DNA of 9,122 nucleotides from an uncultured Mycoplasmatota bacterium. Its GTDB lineage: Bacteria; Bacillota_I; Bacilli_A; RF39; UBA660. The number at the start of each line of letters is the position of its first letter. Within the stretch, counting starts at the first letter, position 1. This document shows positions 1-6,069 of this stretch, piece after piece. The notes below the pieces were generated by a model. That model made no database searches and was not told the DNA's origin. It saw nothing but the letters and a program-made list of their open reading frames with translations. The position numbers were made by a program, and so were the translations under genes. The DNA is taken from positions 1 through 9,122 of the forward strand of contig CAMYTM010000016.1 in NCBI GenBank assembly GCA_947297555.1. Direction: 5' to 3'.

Positions 1-935
1 AAAGGAATCCCTTGATGATTAGGGGTTTCTGTATTCATAAGACTTTCATTCTTATCACCAAATATATGACCCTTCGTAAATCCTCGATTAAATAAAACTT
101 TTAATTTAGTTAATTCCTCCTCGCTAAAATTTAATGGTCTATTTTCATTATACGCATCTATTAAATTTCGATATAATCTAGTGACAAAACCAACATAACT
201 AGGACTCTTCATTCTACCTTCTATTTTTAAAGAATAAATATTGGATTCCATAATTTCTTTAAAAGATTCTAATGTGCTAAACTCTTTTGGGCTTAGTAGA
301 TATTTTCCATTTGTTGGTACTTCGTGGTTATCTTCCATAAGAGTAAAAGGAAGACGACAAATACCTGCACAAGAACCACGATTTCCACTTCTATTCATAA
401 GCAAACTACTAAATAAACATTGGCCAGAATAAGAACTACAAAGACCCCCATGAATGAAGGCTTCAATTTCCCTACCAGTATTCAATTGATTGATTTCGTC
501 TAATGAAAGTTCCCTTGCAAGTACTACCCTTTTAACCCCAAGTTGTTCTAAAAATTTTAATTGTTCAAGGTTATGATTATGCATCTGCGTAGAGGCATGA
601 ATTTCTAAATTAGGAAAAATTTCTCGAACTTGCTTTATGAGACCCAAATCTTGCATAATAATAGCATCTACATTGTTTTTATGTAAAAAACGAATAGACT
701 CTAAACACTCATCCAATTCTGTTTCATAAATCATAGTATTTACTGTTATATAAATTTTAACACCATATAAATGACAATAACGAATAGCTGATATAAGTTC
801 TTCTTCATTAAAATTATCTGCATAGGCTCTTGCTCCAAATTTTTTTCCACCTAAATATACAGCATCACAACCATTGTGGATGGCTTGATATAAACTATCC
901 ATGTTTCCCACTGGGGATAGTAATTCTTTCTTCAT
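1..935 (-). CDS. U32-family peptidase-like protein (RlhA/TrhP/YrrO type), 3' part beyond window
   Basis: An open frame starts at ATG 935 and runs off the left edge with 311 complete codons, so the C-terminus is missing. The N-terminus MKKELLSPVGNMDSL and the segment YLGGKKFGARAYADNF are typical of U32 proteins. The family signature lies at about residues 158-195: EAFIHGGLCSSYSGQC followed by NRSGNRGSCAGICRLPF. Its four cysteines, 166, 173, 189 and 193, match the cluster-binding set of RlhA and TrhP. Despite the 'collagenase-like peptidase' name, characterised members are prephenate-dependent RNA hydroxylases: TrhP (YrrN/YrrO in Bacillus) makes 5-hydroxyuridine at tRNA position 34, and RlhA acts on 23S rRNA C2501. 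A tRNA or rRNA hydroxylation role here is inferred from the family, and I cannot choose between the two targets. The start is supported by AAGTGATG just upstream and by its own extended -10 promoter. Confidence 0.93.
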   Translation of the reverse strand, partial: MKKELLSPVGNMDSLYQAIHNGCDAVYLGGKKFGARAYADNFNEEELISAIRYCHLYGVKIYITVNTMIYETELDECLESIRFLHKNNVDAIIMQDLGLIKQVREIFPNLEIHASTQMHNHNLEQLKFLEQLGVKRVVLARELSLDEINQLNTGREIEAFIHGGLCSSYSGQCLFSSLLMNRSGNRGSCAGICRLPFTLMEDNHEVPTNGKYLLSPKEFSTLESFKEIMESNIYSLKIEGRMKSPSYVGFVTRLYRNLIDAYNENRPLNFSEEELTKLKVLFNRGFTKGHIFGDKNESLMNTETPNHQGIP

Positions 936-954
936 AACATCACTTCTTTTTTTC

Positions 955-963
955 ATTATATCA
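955..963 (-). promoter_or_regulatory. extended -10 promoter of the U32 gene
   Basis: The minus strand reads TGATATAAT, a perfect -10 hexamer (955-960) with the TGn extension (961-963). I see no good -35 at 16-18 bases, because that stretch is taken up by the T-tract of the upstream terminator. Transcription would start near 948, giving a leader of about 12 bases that holds the ribosome site. Confidence 0.6.
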
Positions 964-975
964 AATTTTTGTAAG

Positions 976-997
976 AAAAAAGAGAACTTACGCTCTC
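976..997 (-). terminator. intrinsic terminator after the J-domain gene
   Basis: On the minus strand GAGAGC and GTTCTC form a six-pair stem (one G-T wobble) closed by a GTAA loop, which is a GNRA tetraloop, followed directly by six T. It begins three bases after the TAA stop of the J-domain gene and ends the acetyltransferase/membrane protein/J-protein operon. The next promoter begins about 13 bases further on. Confidence 0.8.
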
Positions 998-1000
998 ACA

Positions 1001-1822
1001 TTATTTCTTTTTACTAGCCTCTGCTTCTTGTTTTTGTTTTTCCTTCGCATACTCATATCTTAAAGAATGATCATTGTAGGCCTTTCTTACTTCATGTTTT
1101 TCGTTAAATATTTGCCAATATTCAGCCTCTTTTTTATCTTTCATTTTTTCTAAAGGCTCTATTTTTTCCTTTTTTAAAGATTCTTCTAAAGCCTTTATTT
1201 GCTTTTCTATCTGTTCTAATATTTCGACACAATCTCTATATATATCGTACTGTTTTTGTGTAATTGTTAAATTAATAAAACGAATAGAGTCTTTTCTTCT
1301 AAATTTTTCTATGTATTTCATAGCCTTTATATAATTTTCTTCTTTCGATTTTGTATTTCTAATTTGCTGAATTTCATCCTCTATTAATTTACGTTGGTCT
1401 GTTATTTTAATATTATAATCAGAAATTTCTTGAGTTACATTTTTCAAAACTTCATCATATTCTTTTATCTTATTATCTAATTTTTCGATTTCTGAAAAAT
1501 CTGGTTTACTATTTTGAGATGATTTGGCTTTTTTATCTCCTCTTCTCCATCCAAATATAGTTCCCTTATCATCAAATATAGTTTCCTTATCATCAAATAT
1601 AGTTCCCATAGATTTTGCATTTGACAAATCATATTCTCTTCGTTGTTTAGGGTCAGATAAGGTAGCATAAGCAACACTTGCTTGCTTCATCTTTTCTTCT
1701 GCTTCTGGACTCGGATCAACATCAGGGTGATATTTTTTGGCTAAATCACGATAAGCCTTTTTTATTGTTCCTTCATTCGCATCGCTTGGAACTCCTAAAA
1801 CTTTATAATAATCTTTTTCCAC
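1001..1822 (-). CDS. J-domain (DnaJ-like, class C) protein with long coiled-coil tail
   Basis: Residues 1-66 form a clear J domain: DYYKVLGV at the start, the KKAYRDLAKKYHPD helix with the HPD triad at 32-34, and YATLSDPKQRREYD at the end. HPD is the contact that stimulates the ATPase of Hsp70 (DnaK). There is no Gly/Phe region, zinc domain or DnaJ C-terminal domain, so this is not the housekeeping DnaJ. Residues 73-90 carry a short repeat of TIFDDK units. Residues from about 110 to 273 are almost wholly charged helix with heptad character, ending in a Lys-rich tail. No signal peptide or membrane helix is visible, so it should be cytoplasmic. The start is GTG at 1822; no ATG lies nearby in frame, and AAGGA sits 13 bases upstream inside the end of the preceding gene, a rather long spacing. 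It follows the membrane protein gene by 9 bases, suggesting that it brings DnaK to that protein or its partners (inference). Confidence 0.9.
   Translation of the reverse strand: MEKDYYKVLGVPSDANEGTIKKAYRDLAKKYHPDVDPSPEAEEKMKQASVAYATLSDPKQRREYDLSNAKSMGTIFDDKETIFDDKGTIFGWRRGDKKAKSSQNSKPDFSEIEKLDNKIKEYDEVLKNVTQEISDYNIKITDQRKLIEDEIQQIRNTKSKEENYIKAMKYIEKFRRKDSIRFINLTITQKQYDIYRDCVEILEQIEKQIKALEESLKKEKIEPLEKMKDKKEAEYWQIFNEKHEVRKAYNDHSLRYEYAKEKQKQEAEASKKK
1552..1609 (-). repeat. 21-bp tandem repeat coding for TIFDDK units
   Basis: Nearly three in-frame copies of a 21-base unit (plus-strand core CAAATATAGTTYCCTTATCAT) lie at 1552-1572, 1573-1593 and 1594-1609, the last copy being incomplete. They differ at single bases and encode GTIFDDK, ETIFDDK... 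and GTIFGW within the linker just after the J domain. The 21-base period keeps the reading frame, so copy-number changes would alter linker length without breaking the protein. Confidence 0.85.
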
Positions 1823-1831
1823 TGATTCTAC

Positions 1832-3019
1832 TTATTCCTTATCTATATTCTTATCATACGATTCGTCTGCAACTTCGTAACGACGATTCTTAGATATAAA
1901 ACTTAATAATCTTGTAGATCCCCAACCAATGAAAGCAAGTACAAAGAAATAAATAACACCAAAAATAGTAAACTTTGGTTCTGATTTCGTAACCAAACTA
2001 ATAATCGATGCTCCAGCACTCATACTGGTTACAATTGTTAAACTATTAATCGATTTACTTGTTACATCACTTTTTAAACTAGAGAATAGTTTTTGCGCTG
2101 AACTCATATAGGTCTGTGTCATATCCCATAAATATTTAATGTAATCCAGAGTATCACGTAAAGTTTCAAAACGATAACCAGAAATGGCTAAAAATTCAGT
2201 TAGTTCAGCATCACTTTTGGCAATTTTCTCACGTGTAGAAATATACGTTCCCATTTGATTAATACGCCCATCAATTAAATTTACTGTTTTAGAATATCCT
2301 TCTAATTTACTACTAAATTTAACAATATCTGCTCCCTTGACTTTAGCATTTTCTTTCACATTATCAATTTTCTCCCAAATAATACGATGTAAATTCAAAT
2401 AACGATGCAACTGTCCTTTAAATTCACGAATAAACACTTGCTCCTCAATATATTTTTCAATTTTTTCAAGAGATTGTTTCTTATTATTAATAAAGTAATA
2501 TTTATCCCCTCTAACGACATCATAACGTTCATTAGTAAATTCAAAATATTTTTGTTTTTCAGTTCTAGATAAAAGATCCGCTATTTGTTCTTTTGTGGCT
2601 TTATCAAATACAATAAAATAAGGATAAACTGTTTCAATATTTGCAAGTTCTTTTGGAACTGGGGCCCCTAAACTAAAAAGATAACTAATGGCAGGAGATA
2701 ATTTGTTTTCGTAGTAATCAGTTACTTTATCTAAATCTGCAAATAATGTATCTTCACTTACATTACGATTATTTAAACAAATTAATCCATCTTCATAAAT
2801 TTTTACGGAAATATCATAAGCAGTCGTAAATTCTACAAATTCTTCTCCATCTACTCCATAATCAATTTTACCAATTGCTAGTGCTTTTCGATATTCTTGC
2901 AATTTCTCTGCATCTAATTTTAGTTGACTTTTAGCTTCTCTTAAAAAATCATAGATTTCTGTCAATTGTAACATGGTTCTTTGGAACCAGCCACCTATAT
3001 ATACATTGGTAATTTTCAT
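1832..3019 (-). CDS. unrecognised membrane protein with two C-terminal transmembrane helices
   Basis: This 395-residue protein has no catalytic motif that I recognise. Its N-terminus (MKITNVYIGGWFQRTMLQL, then EIYDFLREAK) looks strongly patterned and is not a signal peptide. Residues 60-180 are mixed alpha/beta, and residues 180-320 are mostly long charged helices. Two hydrophobic segments follow, at about 325-344 (INSLTIVTSMSAGASIISLV) and 350-374, then a basic and acidic tail. A soluble N-terminal domain, long helices and two terminal membrane helices resemble the topology of CorA-type channels, but the GMN signature is absent, so that link is only structural speculation. The start is firm: AAGGAAGG lies 8 bases before ATG 3019. 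The gene is 16 bases downstream of the acetyltransferase gene and 9 bases upstream of the J-domain gene, so the three are probably one transcript. Confidence 0.88.
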   Translation of the reverse strand: MKITNVYIGGWFQRTMLQLTEIYDFLREAKSQLKLDAEKLQEYRKALAIGKIDYGVDGEEFVEFTTAYDISVKIYEDGLICLNNRNVSEDTLFADLDKVTDYYENKLSPAISYLFSLGAPVPKELANIETVYPYFIVFDKATKEQIADLLSRTEKQKYFEFTNERYDVVRGDKYYFINNKKQSLEKIEKYIEEQVFIREFKGQLHRYLNLHRIIWEKIDNVKENAKVKGADIVKFSSKLEGYSKTVNLIDGRINQMGTYISTREKIAKSDAELTEFLAISGYRFETLRDTLDYIKYLWDMTQTYMSSAQKLFSSLKSDVTSKSINSLTIVTSMSAGASIISLVTKSEPKFTIFGVIYFFVLAFIGWGSTRLLSFISKNRRYEVADESYDKNIDKE

Positions 3020-3035
3020 ACAAATTTCCTTCCTT

Positions 3036-3479
3036 TTAAATTTTTATACTAAAAAATGTAGAATCATCTGCTACAAATCCAAAGTTTTTATAACATGTAT
3101 GAGCCGGAACTCTAAAATTTCTACTCCATAATTTTATTTCTTTACATTCATGATTTTTACATACTGTACGTACTACTTCTAACATTTTAGTAGCAATATG
3201 ATGTTTGCGAAATTCTGGTTTTACACAAACATGATTTAAAATAGCGAATGTTCCCATCTCTTTAAACATAGTAGGAATAATCGCAATACGAGTATGTGCT
3301 ATCACTTTTCCCTCATATTCCCCAATTACATATATTTGATTACGATCCAATCTATTTTCATTAAATAATTTAAGAGCCTCATCATAATCTGTATGTTCTT
3401 CAAATACTTCATTACATAAATCTACAATACCGCGTATTTTAGATGCATCTGCTAAAGAAAATTTCACAATGATATCCAT
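3036..3479 (-). CDS. GNAT-family N-acetyltransferase
   Basis: The product is about 147 residues with the GNAT fold order: an N-terminal strand and helix, IYVIGEYEGKVIAHTRIAI (beta 2-3), LNHVCVKPEFRKHHIATKML (strand 4 and the acetyl-CoA pyrophosphate loop, a variant of the R/Q-x-x-G-x-G/A motif with RKHHIA), and CYKNFGFVAD near the end, typical of small acetyltransferases. It should transfer an acetyl group from acetyl-CoA to an amine; the substrate cannot be told. I place the start at ATG 3479 (MDIIVKF) because AAGGAG (3489-3494) is 9 bases upstream; the ATG at 3485 is only 3 bases from that site. It is the first gene of an operon with the membrane protein and J-domain genes, and has its own promoter. 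Confidence 0.88.
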   Translation of the reverse strand: MDIIVKFSLADASKIRGIVDLCNEVFEEHTDYDEALKLFNENRLDRNQIYVIGEYEGKVIAHTRIAIIPTMFKEMGTFAILNHVCVKPEFRKHHIATKMLEVVRTVCKNHECKEIKLWSRNFRVPAHTCYKNFGFVADDSTFFSIKI

Positions 3480-3509
3480 ATACATTCACTCCTTCTCTAT
3501 TATAAATTG

Positions 3510-3539
3510 ATTTTATCATAAAACATATTACACTTACAA
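3510..3539 (-). promoter_or_regulatory. candidate promoter of the GNAT/membrane protein/J-protein operon
   Basis: On the minus strand TTGTAA (3534-3539) is followed after 18 bases by TAAAAT (3510-3515), preceded by TGA to make an extended -10. A start near 3503 would give a leader of about 24 bases that includes AAGGAG. The -35 is weak (4 of 6), so the call rests mainly on the -10 and its position. Confidence 0.45.
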
Positions 3540-3554
3540 ATATTACAATTTTTT

Positions 3555-3570
3555 TGACAAATTATTGTCA
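3555..3570. repeat. inverted repeat between nuclease and GNAT genes
   Basis: TGACAA and TTGTCA form a perfect six-base inverted repeat around four bases, two bases after the TAG stop of the nuclease gene. A-tracts flank it on the minus strand and no T-tract follows the stem there, so it is not a standard terminator for the nuclease. It could be an operator for the promoter at 3510-3539 or a weak terminator; the sequence does not decide. Confidence 0.4.
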
Positions 3571-3572
3571 TA

Positions 3573-4283
3573 CTATTTTTTTAACTGACTTTTTCCTGTT
3601 TTATAATCAATTTCTATTCCTTTTTGTACGTTATAAACAAAAACATGAAACTCTATACCTTCTCCGTTATCTTCAACAGAATAGGCTTCCATTTCCACGC
3701 CAGTCGCCACTAAATTTTCTCCCTCAAATATAGGAGTAACACGATACAATACATGATGATTAGTATTTTTTATATACTCTGCAACTTTATTTTCAAATTC
3801 AAGCATCCCCTTCGTATTCATTTGCCTTGTACAAGTAATTAGGTTTTGTTCATTTGCATTTTCTCCAGTTAATTGATATCCGATTAAGTGACAACGATTA
3901 TATAAATATTTTCCATCAATATTATCGTATTTCACAGTATGCCATCCACTTGGCCTCACATTGCCGATACTTCCACGTTCTTCCGTAGGCATCAAGTCCT
4001 TTCCAAGATTTGCACTCGCAACACCACATCTACCAAGAGAATCAAATTCACTGTATTTTTCATAAGAGGTAGTGATATAATCTTCTGTTTCAAAAGAAGG
4101 CTTATTGTTATTAATAACAATTACATCCGTTCCATTATAGGTTGGTATCTCCTCTATATTATAAGAGGGAAAATTCAATTCTTTCTTATTTTCTTCATAA
4201 ATACTATAACCCCCAATGCAAGTTAAAATAATTAACGTTGCCAGTAAACTTTTAGGACGTTGTTTTTTTCTTCTTTTTGACAT
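3573..4283 (-). CDS. membrane-anchored or secreted DNA/RNA non-specific endonuclease (NRCH type)
   Basis: This 236-residue protein has a basic N-terminus (MSKRRKKQRPKS) and one hydrophobic segment at about 13-27, a signal peptide or anchor without an obvious cleavage site. The nuclease core starts near residue 107 with GNVRPSGWHTVKY. The beta-beta-alpha-metal motif is YLYNRCHLIGYQLTGENAN (NRCH at 129-132, His132 the expected general base, replacing DRGH). Asn156 and Glu164 are plausible metal-site partners, with the 8-residue spacing seen in Serratia nuclease. This matches the endonuclease family of streptococcal DNases and many Clostridia/Bacilli proteins, which cut DNA and RNA with Mg2+ outside the cytoplasm. 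Likely roles are nutrient scavenging, biofilm DNA turnover or DNA uptake. The start is firm: AGGAGGT lies inside the last codons of the sirtuin gene, and the junction reads TAATAAATG, so translation is probably coupled to that gene. The stop is TAG, unlike its neighbours. Confidence 0.92.
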   Translation of the reverse strand: MSKRRKKQRPKSLLATLIILTCIGGYSIYEENKKELNFPSYNIEEIPTYNGTDVIVINNNKPSFETEDYITTSYEKYSEFDSLGRCGVASANLGKDLMPTEERGSIGNVRPSGWHTVKYDNIDGKYLYNRCHLIGYQLTGENANEQNLITCTRQMNTKGMLEFENKVAEYIKNTNHHVLYRVTPIFEGENLVATGVEMEAYSVEDNGEGIEFHVFVYNVQKGIEIDYKTGKSQLKK

Positions 4284-4286
4284 TTA

Positions 4287-5012
4287 TTAGACCTCCTCTA
4301 AATATTTAAAGATATTTCCTAAACTATCATGTATGACTAAATTGGCCAAAGTATCGTATGAAGTTTCTTCTTTGTTGAGTAAAACTAACTTTTTTCCTTT
4401 AAAATAACGAATTAATCCATTTGCAGGATAAACCATTAAACTTGTTCCTGCAACAATTAAAACTTCGGCCTTTTCTATTTTTTGAATTGCATCCTCAAGA
4501 GTTTTTTCATCTAATGGTTCTTCATAAAGAACCACATCTGGTTTTATAATTCCACCACAAGTACATTTAGGAATACCTTTACTTTCAAATATAAAATTTG
4601 CTTCATAAAAAGTATGACAATTGATACAATAGTTTCTTAAAATACTTCCATGCAATTCTAAAACATTTTTGCTCCCACACTTTTGATGAAGACCATCTAT
4701 ATTTTGGGTAATAATAACTTTTAATTTTCCACTTTGTTCTAATTCAACTAATTTTTTATGAGTAATATTCGGCTGATAGGACAAAACATTCATTTTTTCT
4801 TTATAAAATTCAAAAAATTCATCTGGATTTCTCATAAAAAAAGTATGACTTAAAATTTCTTCGGGCAAAAACTTGAACTTCTGATGATACAAACCATTTT
4901 TACCTCTAAAATCAGGAATACCAGATTCTGTTGAAACTCCTGCTCCTCCAAAAAAAACAATATTGTTACTATTAGAAATAATTTCTTTTAATTCTCTTAT
5001 TTTATCGTTCAT
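4287..5012 (-). CDS. cobB: NAD-dependent protein deacetylase/deacylase (sirtuin, Sir2 family)
   Basis: All sirtuin signatures are present in 241 residues, the usual bacterial length. GAGVSTESGIPDFR at 23-36 and TQNIDGLH at 102-109 bind NAD. His121 in LELHGS is the catalytic base. Cys129, 132, 150 and 152 form the structural zinc site, and GTSLMVYPANGL at 189-200 closes the NAD pocket. The enzyme removes acetyl or related acyl groups from lysines in the cytoplasm, using NAD and releasing nicotinamide and O-acyl-ADP-ribose. The intact zinc site and single domain mark it as a metabolic protein deacylase rather than a defence-type SIR2 NADase. The weak ribosome site (AGGT, 6 bases before ATG) follows a short leader from the promoter at 5036-5044. 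The gene is cotranscribed with the nuclease downstream (3-base gap). The symbol follows the general bacterial name. Confidence 0.95.
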   Translation of the reverse strand: MNDKIRELKEIISNSNNIVFFGGAGVSTESGIPDFRGKNGLYHQKFKFLPEEILSHTFFMRNPDEFFEFYKEKMNVLSYQPNITHKKLVELEQSGKLKVIITQNIDGLHQKCGSKNVLELHGSILRNYCINCHTFYEANFIFESKGIPKCTCGGIIKPDVVLYEEPLDEKTLEDAIQKIEKAEVLIVAGTSLMVYPANGLIRYFKGKKLVLLNKEETSYDTLANLVIHDSLGNIFKYLEEV

Positions 5013-5035
5013 AATCTACCTATTTTCTACCTAAA

Positions 5036-5044
5036 ATTATAACA
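5036..5044 (-). promoter_or_regulatory. extended -10 promoter of the sirtuin-nuclease operon
   Basis: The minus strand reads TGTTATAAT: a perfect TATAAT (5036-5041) with a TGn extension. The -35 region falls in the terminator of the preceding gene and shows no good match. Transcription would begin near 5029, leaving a leader of about 17 bases before ATG 5012. Confidence 0.6.
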
Positions 5045-5045
5045 C

Positions 5046-5073
5046 AAAAAAATATAGATTTTACTCTATATTT
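5046..5073 (-). terminator. intrinsic terminator overlapping the end of the YbaK gene
   Basis: AAATATAGA (5065-5073) pairs perfectly over nine bases with TCTATATTT (5050-5058), and the T-run continues to 5046. The stem is AT-rich, and the outer pairs can extend into the flanking A and T runs. The TAA stop of the YbaK gene (5061-5063) lies in the six-base loop, so the last codons form the rising arm. The sirtuin promoter starts within a few bases of the T-tract. Confidence 0.7.
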
Positions 5074-5531
5074 TTACAAACATCTACCCATTCTTTATAT
5101 TCAGACGCAAGTATCAGTTCTTCTAAACTTAATTTCACGGCACTATTATGGCTTCCGCAAGCGGGATACACAGTAGAAAATCGTTTCAAAGATTCATCTA
5201 AAAATACTAACACATTTTTTTGTACTCCAAATGGACAAACACCGCCTACTTTATGACCAATTTTTTCTTCAACTTCTAAAAATGGAATCATCTTGGCTTT
5301 TTCTTTAAACTGGTTTTTAAATTTTCCATTGTCAATTTTGCAATCTCCAGACATAACAATCAAAATAGGATTATCATTTACTAAGAATCCTAAAGATTTA
5401 GCAATTTCCTTTTCTTCACAATGTAATACTTCCGACGCATCCTTAACAGTTGCAGAAGAAGTTTCAAATTCTATAATATTATTTTCTAATCTATATTTTT
5501 GCAAATGTTCTTTTGCATGAATAAAAGCCAT
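5061..5531 (-). CDS. YbaK/EbsC-family aminoacyl-tRNA deacylase (Cys-tRNA(Pro) type)
   Basis: The 156-residue protein is the single YbaK/ProRS-INS editing domain. Visible family landmarks are the conserved Lys45 in EIAKSLGFLV, the GGVCPFGV loop at 96-103, and YPACGSHNSAVKLS at 122-135, which lines the substrate pocket. Family members act in trans to hydrolyse mischarged tRNA: E. coli YbaK removes Cys from tRNA(Pro), and related proteins clear Ala. The exact mischarged substrate here is not readable from sequence, so no symbol is given. It is cytoplasmic, with no signal or membrane segment. The start is well supported by AAGGAG 8 bases before ATG 5531. It sits alone between a weak hairpin upstream and a terminator at its 3' end. 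I could not find a convincing promoter in the 96 bases upstream, so it may partly depend on read-through. Confidence 0.93.
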   Translation of the reverse strand: MAFIHAKEHLQKYRLENNIIEFETSSATVKDASEVLHCEEKEIAKSLGFLVNDNPILIVMSGDCKIDNGKFKNQFKEKAKMIPFLEVEEKIGHKVGGVCPFGVQKNVLVFLDESLKRFSTVYPACGSHNSAVKLSLEELILASEYKEWVDVCKNIE

Positions 5532-5580
5532 AATTTATTCTCCTTTCTACTCTAAACCAATAAAACAAGGTTCAACATTT

Positions 5581-5619
5581 AAATATAAAATTATTCTTAT
5601 CCTACTTTAGAAATAAGAA
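5581..5619 (-). terminator. weak terminator-like hairpin after the orphan operon
   Basis: In the minus-strand sense TTCTTAT (5613-5619) pairs with ATAAGAA (5594-5600) over seven bases around a 12-base loop, followed by a T-rich but interrupted tract (TAATTTTATATTT). It starts about 8 bases after the TAA stop of the 146-residue gene. The large loop and the low GC content make this a tentative call. It shares the 95-base gap with the YbaK ribosome site. Confidence 0.35.
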
Positions 5620-5627
5620 ATTATAAA

Positions 5628-6068
5628 TTAACAACAATTCTTTCTTTTTTTATGATATAAATCTACTATCTCTTCAAAACGGTCCCCTTGCCAAACAAAA
5701 TTCAAAGTAATTACACTTCCTAAACTATTTTCAAGTTTCAAACCATAAAAATTATTTTCAGTTTCTTTATAAAAGTTACTCATTTTTACTTTTTCTAAGT
5801 TTCCAAAATTTTCTAATAAATCCAATAGAATTTGTTCATAAAACATATGGCTAAATAGAGATGAAACTTCCATAAGCCAGTGTCTTTCATACCCTCTTTT
5901 GGGAACATAGATTTCTAAAGTACAAATTTCTTCTTTTCCTCTTTTAATAGAAGCAAACTCTAACTTTCCTAAAACAGGTATCGAATCTGTTAGTATGAGT
6001 TCTAATGTTTCCATGACAACCTTTGATTTATCTTTGATTATCTTGTTTATATTCTCTTTTTTCTTCAT
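5628..6068 (-). CDS. uncharacterised small soluble protein, second gene of orphan operon
   Basis: I do not recognise this 146-residue protein. It has a Lys-rich N-terminus (MKKKENINKIIKDKSK), then alternating strands and helices: LEFASIKRGKEEICTLEIYV, a helix around 62-90, KVKMSNFYKETENNFYGLKL, and GSVITLNFVWQGDRFEEIV. It ends in a basic tail closed by Cys-Cys (residues 145-146). No signal peptide or membrane helix is seen, so it is probably cytoplasmic. Its ATG overlaps the end of the upstream membrane protein gene so closely (TAATATG, one base between stop and start) that translation is very likely coupled. An AAGGA site lies 9 bases upstream. The pairing suggests that it works with that membrane protein. 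Confidence 0.82.
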   Translation of the reverse strand: MKKKENINKIIKDKSKVVMETLELILTDSIPVLGKLEFASIKRGKEEICTLEIYVPKRGYERHWLMEVSSLFSHMFYEQILLDLLENFGNLEKVKMSNFYKETENNFYGLKLENSLGSVITLNFVWQGDRFEEIVDLYHKKRKNCC

Positions 6069-6069
6069 A

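Noticed and set aside
241..432. Small plus-strand open frame of 63 codons.
   Set aside because: It lies wholly antisense to the conserved signature region of the U32 gene and has no ribosome site or family features.
1477..1677. 66-codon minus-strand open frame inside the J-domain gene.
   Set aside because: It is an out-of-frame shadow of the J-domain gene, produced in part by the 21-bp repeat.
3484..3518. TATAAT close to the GNAT ribosome site as the promoter -10.
   Set aside because: Transcription from it would begin within or after the AAGGAG site, leaving no usable leader; TGATAAAAT slightly upstream fits better.
3939..4226. Plus-strand open frame of 95 codons.
   Set aside because: It is antisense to the N-terminal half of the nuclease gene, whose frame carries clear family motifs.
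3573..5012. Sirtuin plus nuclease as an anti-phage SIR2 defence system.
   Set aside because: The sirtuin has an intact zinc site and standard deacylase length, and the nuclease has an N-terminal export or anchor segment. Defence SIR2 systems use zinc-less NADase domains with cytoplasmic sensors or effectors.
5532..5627. A promoter for the YbaK gene.
   Set aside because: TTGAAC and TAGAGT can be paired only at 15 bases and would overlap the ribosome site. No other pair meets normal spacing, so none is called.
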